NCBI GenBank assembly: GCA_965178125.1
Contig: OZ237762.1
Coordinates: forward strand, 434,001 to 498,000
Length of the DNA stretch: 64,000 nucleotides
Direction of reading: 5' to 3'
Source: Bilabrum cf. latius
Lineage: Eukaryota; Bigyra: Bicosoecida; Bigyra; Bicosoecida
Every line of letters starts with the position of its first letter. The stretch's first letter is position 1. Shown here in pieces: positions 26,246 through 38,000 of this stretch. A program made the position numbers and the translations under genes. The notes below the pieces were generated by a model. That model saw only the letters and a list, made by a program, of their open reading frames with translations. It did not search any database and was not told the DNA's origin.

Positions 26246-27223
26246 GAACTATCCTTGACTATCAGCTGTATGCACATGCTTTGCCGTTGTCTCATCCTTT
26301 GAGTTCGAAAGGTTCGGTGCAGCCGCGCTAGGTTCAGGAATCACAATGGCTAGCGCTCGAGGCGGTGATCTACGACCCGCCGCTCTCAGGGATTCTGACT
26401 ATTCAATAACTGTAGCGTCGCGTTGTTCGCCATTTCCAAGGCTGCCTGACGATTCGTCTGGTGCGCTACCTGCACGAGTGCCTGCTCGGCTAGCAGTGGC
26501 ACGCTGCCTGGTTGCTGTCGCTGACCCGCCCGTAACCTGCCCGACACTCGATACTCTGCTTGATTCTGCTTCACTTTCTGCATACTCCCCCGCTGACTGT
26601 GCTGTACTTGACATGCCAGCAACAGATTCGTTGAAGCAGCTGTGCACCGGACGGTGGCAGTTGCGGCTACACTATGCACGGATAAACGACGAGTCAATGC
26701 AATAAAGAATGCCGTGCACTGTATGTGCTATGGTACAGCTTTACCTTTATGCACAAACTACGTTTTCTAGTGCTGTATTGCGTCGGCATGGAACGTCGCG
26801 CGTGTTGGTCGCAAGTGTGGCAGAAGCAGCGTCTACTACTAGGTGTGATGATCAGCTGTCCACGTCAAAGTCGATGACGGCGTTGGATGTACCCCGCTGC
26901 ATACATAAATACTTGACTCCCAATACGAAGGTGGCACCAAATCATGCAACGACGATGTGCCCAGTTGCCGATCGGATTGCTGCGGCCGCCACCAGTGAAC
27001 TCACCTCAATGAGTGATCGGCCAAGGCGTAGAATGATAGGCTCGAAAAAATATACTTGCGAAGCACTGCCTCGGGAGAGTATGGGGCATCTTGCGCGCTG
27101 TTCGCCCGTTCGGCGGGATGGGGTTATTTTGTAACGTGCTATCAATCAAGAAATCTGAATTTTCCGAAGGCCCAGTGCCTGCCACGTTGAAGCATCCCCT
27201 CGCATCACGGTCTTGGTGCTTTC
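26246..27223. other. 978 bp without a firm gene; possible small gene
   Basis: This is the longest stretch without a confident gene, and it is less GC-rich than its surroundings. Open frames exist on both strands. On minus, a TAG-tolerant frame runs from about 26998 to a TGA at 26386, with a Gln-rich end (LQLLNSQNP). On plus, ATG-started frames run 26346-26705 and 26709-27134, both ending in TAA. A perfect donor (GAG|GTGAGT) occurs on minus near 27002, just after a hydrophobic stretch (EPIILRLG). A short spliced minus-strand gene is possible, but I cannot build one with a consistent start and phase. The right end must also contain the ribophorin promoter. Confidence 0.35.
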
Positions 27224-28758
27224 ATGGCACGCTTAGTATCTGCACTGATTAGTAGCTTGTGCGCGCTGGGGCTTGGTGCGTTGGCCAATGGACCCGATAA
27301 TAACTTCGTGAACGTCAACATCACGAAGACATTCGACTTGTCGAACCCGGTGGCACGTATGCGCCTAACAATCGTAGCAAAGAGTGCCGATAGTACCAGT
27401 AGATCGAAGTATTATATTGCGTTACCAGAGAGCGAGGCAAAATAGCTCGCCCATGCAGAGGTTGTTGATGGCTAGGATCGGGCACTGGACTTCAGCGAGG
27501 ATGCAAGCTACTCAACGTAAGAATACAGCATGAGATCCAGTCGAACCTTAGCACTGCCCTCATGTATACTTGTACATATTTACACGTACCGCGTTCGACC
27601 TTGCGCAGGAAGGGGTTCCGCCAGTACTTGGTCCGATTGAAGCAGCCGGCCACGGAGGATTCTCCTTAGAAGATCGTAGCAAAGTTTTCGCTTGCCCACA
27701 CGATGAGGCCGTTCCCGGAGGAGGTAGAGCAAGGCGACAAGCACATGGTGAAGTTTGATGGTCAGATGCTCGCCAGCTCCCCGTACACGACGCAAAAGCT
27801 GCAGACTGTGGTACGCCTCGGAACCTCGGACATCGAATCGTACACGGATCTTCCCGGCGTAACCCGCCTGGAAAAGAAGAAAAATCGCATCCGCTATGGT
27901 CCATTCAAGGGCGTCCCAGCCTACGAGTCGCAGGATCTCTCGGTGCACTTCGCGCACGGGGGACGGTTCGTCACCTTTGAGGGCGTCAACCGCGAGGTGG
28001 AGGTCTCAATGTGGGGCAACGTTGCGGTCGAGGAGCTTTTTGATCTCCGCAACGATGCCGCGCGCCTGTCCAAGGGCTTCAGCCGCGTGGACATGCAGAT
28101 GAAGAGGATGCAGACGGGCGTGGTGGAGTCGTTCAAGGCGGAGCTGCCCTTGGGCGCAAGGGACGTCTTCTACCGTGACATGATCGGGAACATCTCAACG
28201 AGCAACATGAGGCCCGAACTGGACGGCGTCAGCCTCGAGATCAAGCCCCGCTACCCCATCTTTGGGGGTTGGAGAACTCAGTGGTACCACAGCTACAACC
28301 TAGCCGTTGACTCCCCCACGTCCACCCAGGACGACTCAGCTACCGTGCTCATGAAGTCCGCCACGAAGGGCGAGCTCAAGGTGACCATGCCCTTCAACAT
28401 TCCATTCAAGGGAAGCCTCGTGGAGCGGTACCAGACCAAGGTCATCTTGCCGGAGGGCGCCACTGACATCCACGTGAGCGTGCCTGAGGGAGTCGCCGTG
28501 GAGAAGGAGGAGGAGTCCCAGCGGCACACCTACCTGGACTCGCCCGGTGCGGGGCGCCCTGTGCGCGTGATCACGGCCCTCAATGTGGTGGACCAGCACC
28601 AGGGCGACCTGGTGGTGACCTTCCGCATGCCCGCCGGTGCCATCATCCGGGAGCCCATCATGCTGGTTGCTGCCTTCTTGTGCGCATTCTTCGTGTACAT
28701 CATGGTGAGCAAGATCGATCTCACCGTGCCTGTGCCCGAGAAGGCCGACCAGCAGTGA
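27224..28758 (+). CDS. OST1: Ribophorin I / OST1, oligosaccharyltransferase subunit
   Basis: This subunit of the ER oligosaccharyltransferase complex takes part in N-glycosylation of nascent proteins. Exon 1 is 27224-27516, the intron 27517-27608 (gtaaga...ttgcgcag), and exon 2 27609-28758, ending in TGA; the product is 480 residues, close to yeast Ost1p and shorter than human RPN1 (about 607). Visible features are a signal peptide (LVSALISSLCALGLGALA), the N-terminal TFDLSNPVARMRL block, the THTMRPFP-like segment, RYGPFKGVPAY, SMWGNVAVEE, the very conserved YRDMIGNISTS, PRYPIFGGW, and one C-terminal membrane segment (LVAAFLCAFFVYIMV) before a short tail. All these blocks align by eye with human ribophorin I. 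Three in-frame TAGs (27443, 27473, 27667) fall in the variable N-terminal third, and none in the conserved 350-codon remainder. The C-terminal coiled extension of animal RPN1 is missing. Confidence 0.96.
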
Positions 28759-29025
28759 GAAGGCAGCAGCAGCAGCAGCGATTCAGGTGGAGGGGCGCTC
28801 CATGCGTAGGAGACTGGACGGCGGGCTCTCTCGACAAGCTGACTGCGACAGAATTCTACCCATTACATAATGATCGGACCATCGTTTTTGTTCTTATCCT
28901 GCAGCTCCATTTATGCACGCTTCCTGCCAGCACCGGTTGCGACCGCCGGATGGCAGGGTGGCCGCCAACCGACAGAATTTGTCACACGAAACGCTTTGCC
29001 ACACTATTCGCACCATTGTGGCTAA
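28759..29025. other. Short gap between OST1 and the EF-hand/WD40 gene
   Basis: This 267 bp same-strand gap has a short CAG run (28766-28781) just after the OST1 stop. It should contain the OST1 3' end and the promoter of the next gene. I see no other feature. Confidence 0.4.
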
Positions 29026-32000
29026 ATGAACTTCAATCCGGCGGATCTTGACAAGGACAGTCTTCGACAATTGAAGCTGGAATTCGACAGAGTAAGCCAC
29101 TCTCTTCGTGGCCGGAAACTAGTCCCTTTTCCAGCGAATTTTCGTTGTGCGACCACAACCCCCTATTCGTGTGTCTGCTATGTTCGCAGGCCGGAGATGG
29201 CTTCACTGAGGAACAGTTTGTATCTTCATTTGCCAAGGTGCTCGGGAGATCACCAGAGGAGCTCACCAGACTGTTTTTGAAAGTGAGAGTGTCTTGCGAT
29301 TGTTGCCGTTGCCTGGCGCAGCATCATCTCAACACCGCATCACCACGACCATCCTCGAATTCTCTTTTCCTATCCCCAGATTGATGCAAATGGAGACGGC
29401 TCTGTGGATTTTTCTGAATTTACTTCACATCTATTTTCTGGGGCCTCCGGGGCCCAAAGCGATGATGCCGGAGTAGGAGGTAGAGGAGGTGTAGGCCCCG
29501 GGGGCGCGTACAAGAGAATATTTGACCATCCTAAGCGCCACTAGATGATGTCACAGGCATAGCGTGGGCAGTCAGATACCGGGAAAGCCCTTGCTCGGCT
29601 TGCTCAGACTGGCGCCGCCACAGCTGGGACAAGTCCGGCACCAGGCGGCGACGTCGTCCTCGAGACAGCGCGCCGCCTGGCTTTGGCGTCTGGATTACAA
29701 GGCGATACGTCTAACAGAAGTACCGCTGCGGCTGTTGTTGCTGGTATGCTCAGTGGTGCGACCCCAGAGCAGCTTGAGCTGCTGGGTGCCGGTCGCAACC
29801 CGATGGTAGTGACCGAGGGAGGCGGCGCGTCCAAGTTCCGCAAGGGCGCTGCGCAGCAGCAGCAGCAGCAGCGCACTCAGACGGTCGCTGCCATGCAGCT
29901 GCTCGCCCTCTTTGATGCGATGGGACTCCGGGAGCAGCTAGTCGATCAGACGGAGCTCCAGCGCAAGGCCCTTGAGCAGGCCATCCGTGGGGAGGACCAC
30001 GCGGAGCTCGGGGCCGGGGAACGCAGCTCACGCGCTGCAGGGGGTAAAGAGTAGCGTGGCAGTACTAATAGTGGTAGTGGTGAAGGTGGAGATTCGCATC
30101 CTGGTCGAGCGCAGCGCGCAGGTGGCAAGGGCGGCTCCAGTCAGGCACGCGGCAGGGACCTAGTTGTGGCGCATGTGCTGGAGAGAAGATCAAAGATCCG
30201 ATAGGACGTGCGTTCGCAGCTACCGATTACACTATCGGTGCTAGCACATGGCCCGAATGGTTCCAGGGAGGCGCGAGCGGCACGGGCTTCTGGTTAGCTC
30301 CCTGCGGTTGCTGAGTCTTCGGGTTACTCGACGGGCTTTACCGCTCGTCTGCCGCGGGGCACAGGGCACAAGGACCTCATCAGCAAGGTTATATTCGTAC
30401 CTTCGACGCAAGCCCAGTCATAGGGCTCACAATCGCAACCGGGTGCCGGGTCGAGCCACTCCGATGGGGCCACACCCCGTGGTGCATCTGGTGATGCGGG
30501 TCGGGCGGGCGGATCTGTTGGGCGATACTTCAGCGCGTCAATGGACGGAACAATCTGCGTGTGGGACGCGAATTCTAAGCCTGGAATACACTTGCGACAC
30601 GGATTTAGGGCTGCCGGAGCACCTGTGAAGGACATGGTGTGGCTGTCCAAGGCACAGATGCTTGCGGTGGCCACGGCTGGTTCTATTCAAATCTTTGGCG
30701 TAAATTCGCTCGTTGGGACGGTGCACCTACACGGGCGCATATCGCACAGCCTGCTTGGTCATGCTCAGCCCATGTGCATGGCTACATACATATAGAAGAG
30801 CACTGCAGGGGGCAGGTCCTCCCATGGGACGAGCGGCGCGGCTGGCGGTGCTGGCTCGGCGGCGGAGGGTTCGGCCAGCTTGGTGAAAGCAGCAGCTGAT
30901 GCCGCGGCCGCGCGAGCCCAGGCCGACGCTGCCATGCGCGATCTGGAGTCGACAGGCAACGACCCGGCTAGCGAAGCTGGCTCCCGCGCTGCGAGCCTGT
31001 CTGAGGGCATGGGTCGCCAGTCCGTTGTGTCGATGGCAGCAAGCGCCGCGGCACAGGCGGCCGCAGAGGCGCAACGGCAGGTGGATGGCGATGCGGGCCG
31101 CGGCGTTTCTGGCCCGGCCGTCTCAAGACTTCGTGGTCGCGACAGGGAGATTTTGCTGGTCGGAGATGACAAGGGCTTCGTTCACAAGATTGAGTTTGAG
31201 CGGGACGGCTGGCACATATTCGTGCTGGATGAGGAGTTCTCGCAGTCGGCAGCAACGGAGTGCCTCTTGCCGGAGATGGGGGGCGGCTGGGGTGCCGCAA
31301 TAGAGAGCGACGAGCCCGCTGAAACCCTCCGTGCGAGAAGACGGCGGGGCATCCGCAGGAAGCAAGCCCGAGAAGCAGCCAAGCAGAGGCTCCGCGAGAA
31401 ATCCATGAAGCTCAGAGCCGATGCAGATGTTGGGGAAATGGATGCGACAGGACTGGATCCGGAGGGTGTCGGTGTGAGCGAGGATGCGCTTGCACCGGTT
31501 GAACAAGATAATGATCTGGATGATCTCATCGGGCTGGAGGAGGACGGTCTCGGCGATCTCATGCCTCGCAGTGGGGCAGCCCACCTGCGCTCCGGCTTAG
31601 CCACCGAACGGCTTGCGAAACTAAAGCAATCTGGCGATACCGTAGACTGGCGCCGATTCAGACGGCTACGAAATGCATCCAAAGCTCGTGAATAGTGGAC
31701 GTTGAGCGGGGCGAAGGGAATTAAGCAACGCACGGGCGTAGATGCCGCTGCCTCGGGTGACACAGATCATGCACCCAGTGTCGCATCTGGCAGCGGGCGC
31801 CGGAGCATTACACTGGGTGCTGCCGCTATGGGAGGCCCAAGAGCTTCTTTTAGCATTGCGGGCGGCGGCTCCATTGCCTCTCTTGGCCGTCCATCAAAGC
31901 GGGCTGGTACGTTGGTACAGCTGCAGGGGGATTTAGCGCAGGCGATGAAGCGGATCGACGACGGAGATACCGATGACCCATCCGTGGGGCTCATGCAGAG

Positions 32001-35000
32001 CAGCCGCGCCAACTCTTCAATGGGCCTTGGCCAGATGGTAGGCATTCAATCGAAAAGCACACTACAGGGTATCCTAGAGGAGGACGACCAGGACAGAGAG
32101 CAGTCTCCGTCGGCCACTTCAAGGGATGGCCACCTCATGCACTCGTCTGCCCTCGATGCAGAAATGTCTGAGGTGCTGCATGCTGACGAGTCGATGGCGT
32201 CAGCAGGGGCCACTGGATCTCTGCGTACCAACTCGCAGTACCAGAGCAAGCGAAGCATTCGGTTGAGGCAGATGCGCGAGAAGGCCACGAAAGCAGTCCC
32301 CGGCATACCCGGACAGCGGGCAGAGGGGATTATCAGGAATGCGATGCTGGCAGGCACAAGAGCTGGTGCTGCGCAGTACAGGCAGCAGCTGAAGGCGGCA
32401 CAATCTGCTAAATCACACGCTGTAAGTGGGAGCGGCCGACGAAACAAGTCTGGGTCGCCTGCATCTGAGGACGGCACGTTTGCGGGAGGCAGCGGCAGTC
32501 AGAGCCAAGCCAGGCAGGCAGCGAGGCGGCGGCTTTTCGGAGCGGACGCTTCTCGGCATGCTTCGTATATTGCTTCCGTCGCCAACGCCCTTGGAGCTCG
32601 TATGGGAACTGAAGTGGGCAGAAATAAGACGCAGTACGTTCGTTTCAGCAAGTTCAAGATGACTGGGAGAAGGTCGCAGCAGCAGCAGCAGGGAGGCTTC
32701 GGGCAAACTGGCAGCGGTACAGCGAGTACCACTGGCACCCCGCTCGATGTGGATCAGACTAAGCAGTGGATCAATGTAGTCAAGTACATTCCAGGCGCAG
32801 AGGCAATCGTGGCCGGTACAGAGGGAGGTGAGGTGATCGTTGTAGAGGCAGACAGGCCGGCTGAGAGGGTCGTATCCTGCACAACAGTGCAGGGCGGGGT
32901 GACTGACCTTGCGTGGTCTGATAATTCACGCATGCTTGCTGTATGCAGCAGCGGGTCGCGGACGGTCGCGCTGTGGAGCCCATATTCCTATTAGACAGCT
33001 GTCTCGCTGGGGAAGCATGCTGCTCCTGTTGTGGCTGCAGAGTTCTCGGACAGCCGGCAGCAACTTCTCACGCTGTCCAAAGACCTAGCAGTGCGAGTGT
33101 GGGATTTGCGCACACAGAGGTGCGTCCAGGTTCTGCAAGATTCCACAGACAGTGGCCAGGGTTCTAGTGCGCTCAGCCGGCTGATCGAGGGAGGGACTGG
33201 CGGGACTGGAAATGGACCCAGGATTGAGGCAGGGGAGGGCAGCACGCAGACCCTCTCCGAAGCCATTCGGGCACTCGGTGAAAGGTGGGTACCCTGTATG
33301 CTGCTGCAAGAGCACACGCGCCCGCCGTGCATCATGACCTCCACTCGCACTCTTACGATCTGGCCCCTGGCGCCAATGCCTGGCGCGGTGGATGCCGGCC
33401 AAGACAGTCCCACGAAAGAGTCGTCGAAGGGCGCAGGGCCTGCGAGCCCCGGTGCGAACCAGCAGGCTCTGTATTCGCCTGGGTCTGGAGAAGTGGCTAG
33501 TACCGCAGCCGAGAAAAAGCAGGCCGTGGCGGACAAGATGAAGCAAGCCAGACAGTACAGAGCAGGGGTCAGCGGAGTGCTTGCTCTGCTGCCGGTGTCA
33601 GATCCGCACGACGGGACAGAAGATGATGAGGAGCTATGGTAGCACGCGGGCGGCGGTGCGCTGAGAGGGGTGACCAAGGCGATGTACTCAAGGGGCTTCG
33701 ACGAGATTCTCATTGCTGAAGCTGGTACTGATACGGTATCTGTCTGGTTCGCAAAGACTGGTAAGCTGCTGCAGCAGTTTCAAGCAGCCCCTCCTACCCT
33801 GCAGGCAGCGGCTGCACGCCGCGGCAGGACTGAAACTGCTGCGAATCCGTACGATGAAGGCGGCAACGGCGATGGGTCCCGCGCCAATGCCATCGCGTCG
33901 ACATGTGTCGTGATGGACAGGGAAGAGAGGCGCGTGTGCATTGGGACTGCAAGTGGCGACTTCGTCTCTGTCATGAACCCAGCTAATGGAGCCCACCTCA
34001 GAGAACTATGCCTGCTGGAAGGTGCGGGTGATCCGAAGAGAAGAGCGGAAGCAGCTGCAGGTATTCGAGCCTCGGTGGCGAGCAGGAGGTCTCGAGACCA
34101 CACAGTGCGATCGATTGTGTGCGTATCGAGAGCAATGCCAGGCGCTGGCAAGAACGCACCTGTGGTTACGAAGCTTATGGTAGTGATTGCTGGGCTTAAC
34201 GTTCTCGTTTTTGATGATGGCAACCCAGACTCGTCTTCTGAGTCGCAGCAGCTGGCAGCCGGTGTCTTGCTGGGCCCGCAGCAGCCGCGCATGGCGTCAA
34301 TGACCGGCATAACACCTGAGCTGGCTGCACTGCGAGCTGCGGAAGAGGAGCACATCGCTGCGATGGTGGAGGGCAGGCAAAGCACACTGGCAGTTCGGGA
34401 GCTGCTCAACACGCTGACTGCAGGGGAGGTCGAGGCTCGCCGTCGGTCTGCCCGCCTGCACGGCACTGCAGGGGACGAGGAAGATGATGCGGCTGCTCGC
34501 ACGTCGGTGCGGCGCAGCAAGCTCAGGCAGCTGATGCTTCGGCACGGGGGCGGTGTCGAGGTGGCACGGCTGCTGCGCGCCGAGAGGGAGCGCAGATCTC
34601 GTGAGATTGATCATGCGGCTGGCAGAAGCACCACGAAAGCTGCCAAGGATGCGGCGGAATTGCGTGAGTTTGAGAGGAAGATGAAGAGGAATGGGCAGCG
34701 CAGACATGGCGACGACGATGGCAAGGACGAAGACGCTTCTGACGCAGACTCGGTGGATACGTTTGATTCCCACGCCTTGGTTAAGCTTGGTTAGGGAATC
34801 GCGCAAGAGGGTGCAGGCAAGGATGCCGACGAGGACGAGGTCGACGAGGCGGCGGAAGCAGGGGACGGCATCGAGAGGAGAGGCGCCGTGAGATCGATTC
34901 CCTCTGTGAATGACTTGGTGTCTGACAGGTGCCACTCGGAGCCCATTGCAGCTGCAGTTTTCTGTCCTCCCGATCTGCTGGCGACTGCGGGGATGGACGG

Positions 35001-38000
35001 TAAGATTCTCATGTGGTCGCTTGCAACCGGCCAGCACTTCCGGACGATTTACGAGCCCGAGTCCGACGGTGAGCTGCAGTCATGGGAGTCCCTCGCCTAC
35101 TGCCCAAGGGTTCGATCCATCGCTGCAGTGGGGGAGGGCCGTGACATTCGGATCTGGTCGACAGAGTCAGTGGGTGTCTGGTCGAGGTACCAGGCGCTGC
35201 CCGAGGCTCCTGCTGGCATGTCGGCCGTGCCCACTCAGGGCACCGAGCTTCCGAAACCAATCGGGCTGGGGCAGCGCAGGCCGCCCTTGTGCTGCGTCAC
35301 GTTTGACTCGGGCGGTGAGTAGCTTCTCGTTGGGCGTGCTGACGGCTGGATGGCTTGCTGTGACGTGCTGGGTCGGAGAGAGATCACGGCCTATGAGCGA
35401 GCCAAGAACGCGATCGGGGTCGATGTGGCAGAATCGGGCGAGTTTGCCGGCATCCACGCCGCGAGTGGGAAGAGGCGAAGACGGAGAGCCTCCGTGCAAT
35501 CTATCGCATCTTCTCTGCAGAGGTCGATGGACTCGCTGGGAGCTTTTTCATCCACTGACATGGACGGCAAGTTAAGGCCCGGCGCAACGGACGTACTGGC
35601 GGACCCAGAACAACTAAGCATGCTTCGGCCCGTGGCGTGTTGGAGGGCGCACCGTGGTAGAATCTCATCTTTGCAGGTACTAGAGTCACCTAAACTGGTA
35701 GACACTTTCGTTCTTAGCGCTGGAGCGACGGACGGTGGACGAGTTGCGCTGTGGACCATGGCCGGACTGGCTGTTGCCGTCATTGGTGCCGGCATTCCGT
35801 TCGATCTCAGCGACCCTGACACCTACCTCGAGCATCCAAAGACCAGCAAGCCGAGGTTTGTGCTCGAATCAACAAAGGCAGATGCTATGCTCCTGGAGCT
35901 CTCTAAGCCTCGCGCATCCATGCAGAGCATGGGGGGCACAAGGAGGGCGACCAGGCGTGCGTCGATTGACATTGCTGGAAGGTTGCACCTCGCTATTGAG
36001 CCGAAGAAGAAGGAAGGTGAAGAATCCCATGGTGGAGCGACGGGACATGCCTCCTCTTCTGGCATGCAGCTGGTGAAAGTCACCGGCCAGTCGGGTGGAG
36101 CTTCCATGGAGGAGCTGGCCCAGAGCAGCACGGGGTTCCATGGCCCATCAAAGATACCTCAACCTGGAGAAGTTTGGATCAGGAGAAGGGTACCAGGTGG
36201 TCTGCGAGCGCGTCGCATGTACGCGCAGGCCGCCTCGCAGGCAGCATCGACTGAGGACGAGCTGGAGGAGGCGAAGGCTCGAGCTGAGCAGCTGCATACT
36301 AGGCTCGGTGGGATGGGACTGCCAGGGGACGACTTCGGCAATGGATCGCTGTACGCCTCCGAGGAAAAACACGCAGAGGCCATAGTAAAGGCGGACCAGG
36401 GTGTCGTTTCCGACCGCGAGGCGGCTGGCAGGCTGATGGTGGAAGAGGCCGGGGGTCCGGCTGCCTTTGATATCGACGGCGTGACTGCTCTCATTTCAGT
36501 CATCCGTGTGACGAAGGACGACGTGGTTGGGCTCGACGGCTTGCAGGGCGGGCTCGTCACAGTCTTCGTTCCGCTCGATGAGTTTTCCGCTCCGGATCCC
36601 AGGGAACAGGACCCCTGGATGGAGGTCCGGCCCTTGTCGATGCGGGTAGGCCGCCTTTTCCGCGTGCTGCTTCCCGAAGAAGAGATCAGGGCCGAGCACA
36701 GGGAGTAGCGGCGCATCAGAAACGAAGCCGAGGACGCAGATAGGGAAGCATAGCTCGCCAAACTGCGGGATAGCCAGGATGGCGGCCATCGCTCTTCGGG
36801 CAGCAGAGCCCCTTCTGGACCGCAGACCCACGCAGTGCCACCCACAGCAGACGTGAAGAGCTCAGGCAGGGGTGGCATGAGTCCAGCTGGTAGAGGTGGC
36901 ATGGTCTCGCCGAGAGCTGCGCAGCGCAGGGCATAGCGGCTGGCCCAGGAGCAAGGTGTTGACGATTCATTGGAGACGAGGTTGCGTATCGAAGCAGAGG
37001 CCAAGGCAAGGCAGGAGACGGAAAAAATCATGAAAGCCAGGGACGCAGAAGAAATGTACGAGGCCACAAGGCCGCTATCACTGGCAGAGCGACTATCGGC
37101 GCCGTTCAAGGTGCTGTCTGTATGTATCGGTGATGCAGACGACATGGAGTCAATTGATATGGATGCAGCGTCTCACGGGGCGATCGTGCGTAGACAGGGA
37201 AAAGGCGGATCTAAAGCCCGACCAGGCTCCAATTTTTAGGATTAGCCGAAGCACACCACGCCCCGGAAACTCATGACAAAGCCGTCAATCGATGTTGCAG
37301 CCGTCAACAAAGAGGCCAATGCCGCAGATGAGCCCGCAGCACCCACTGACCCTGCCACAAGCTTGACAGAATCACCAGGCACCAAGTCAAGGCGACGAAG
37401 GGGCCGACTTGCAAGCATCACTGCCGTCAAAGACTCCCAAGCCGCCATCCAGCTGACCCGCCGCCTGCGCGACATGGAGAGTGACGTCTAGAAGCGCGTG
37501 AATGACGCCAAGTAGGAGGCGGTGCGAGGCGGCCTGTCAATCGATGACGAGTCCAAGGCGCAGAAACACGCCAAGTCGATGCGAACGAAAGCCAATTCCA
37601 TCCGGCTTATGGCTCAGTCGAGGCGAGCAACGAGGCTTGCAGTCGAAGATGCACCAGCCACACCGGGATCCGCCGGCGACGGGACTACCAGGGGTAGCGT
37701 GCACGCGGAGGAGATTGCTCCTGGGGTGCCTCCCACTGGACCGCGCCGGAATTCCCGCAGGCTGTACATCCGTGACACGGAAGGCCACGCCTACCCGTTG
37801 CCTCATCTGCGTCGCCCACCGGCCGAGCCTGCCCTAACCGTGCCGGCCCAACTTGTTCGCACCATTGAAGCGGCTGCTCGCTTGCAGGCGGTAGCAGCAC
37901 AGAGCATGTCCGACCAGGCTAGAGCAGCTACACTGGCAGACAAATCTAAGGTTGCCTCGAGTCGGGCGATGCACAGGCGCAGGCAGAACTCGAACCGCAG

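Noticed and set aside
26346-26705. 119-codon plus-strand ORF starting MASARGG
   Set aside because: It has a plausible start but no recognisable domain, and an equally open minus frame overlaps it, so it was kept only as part of the unassigned region.
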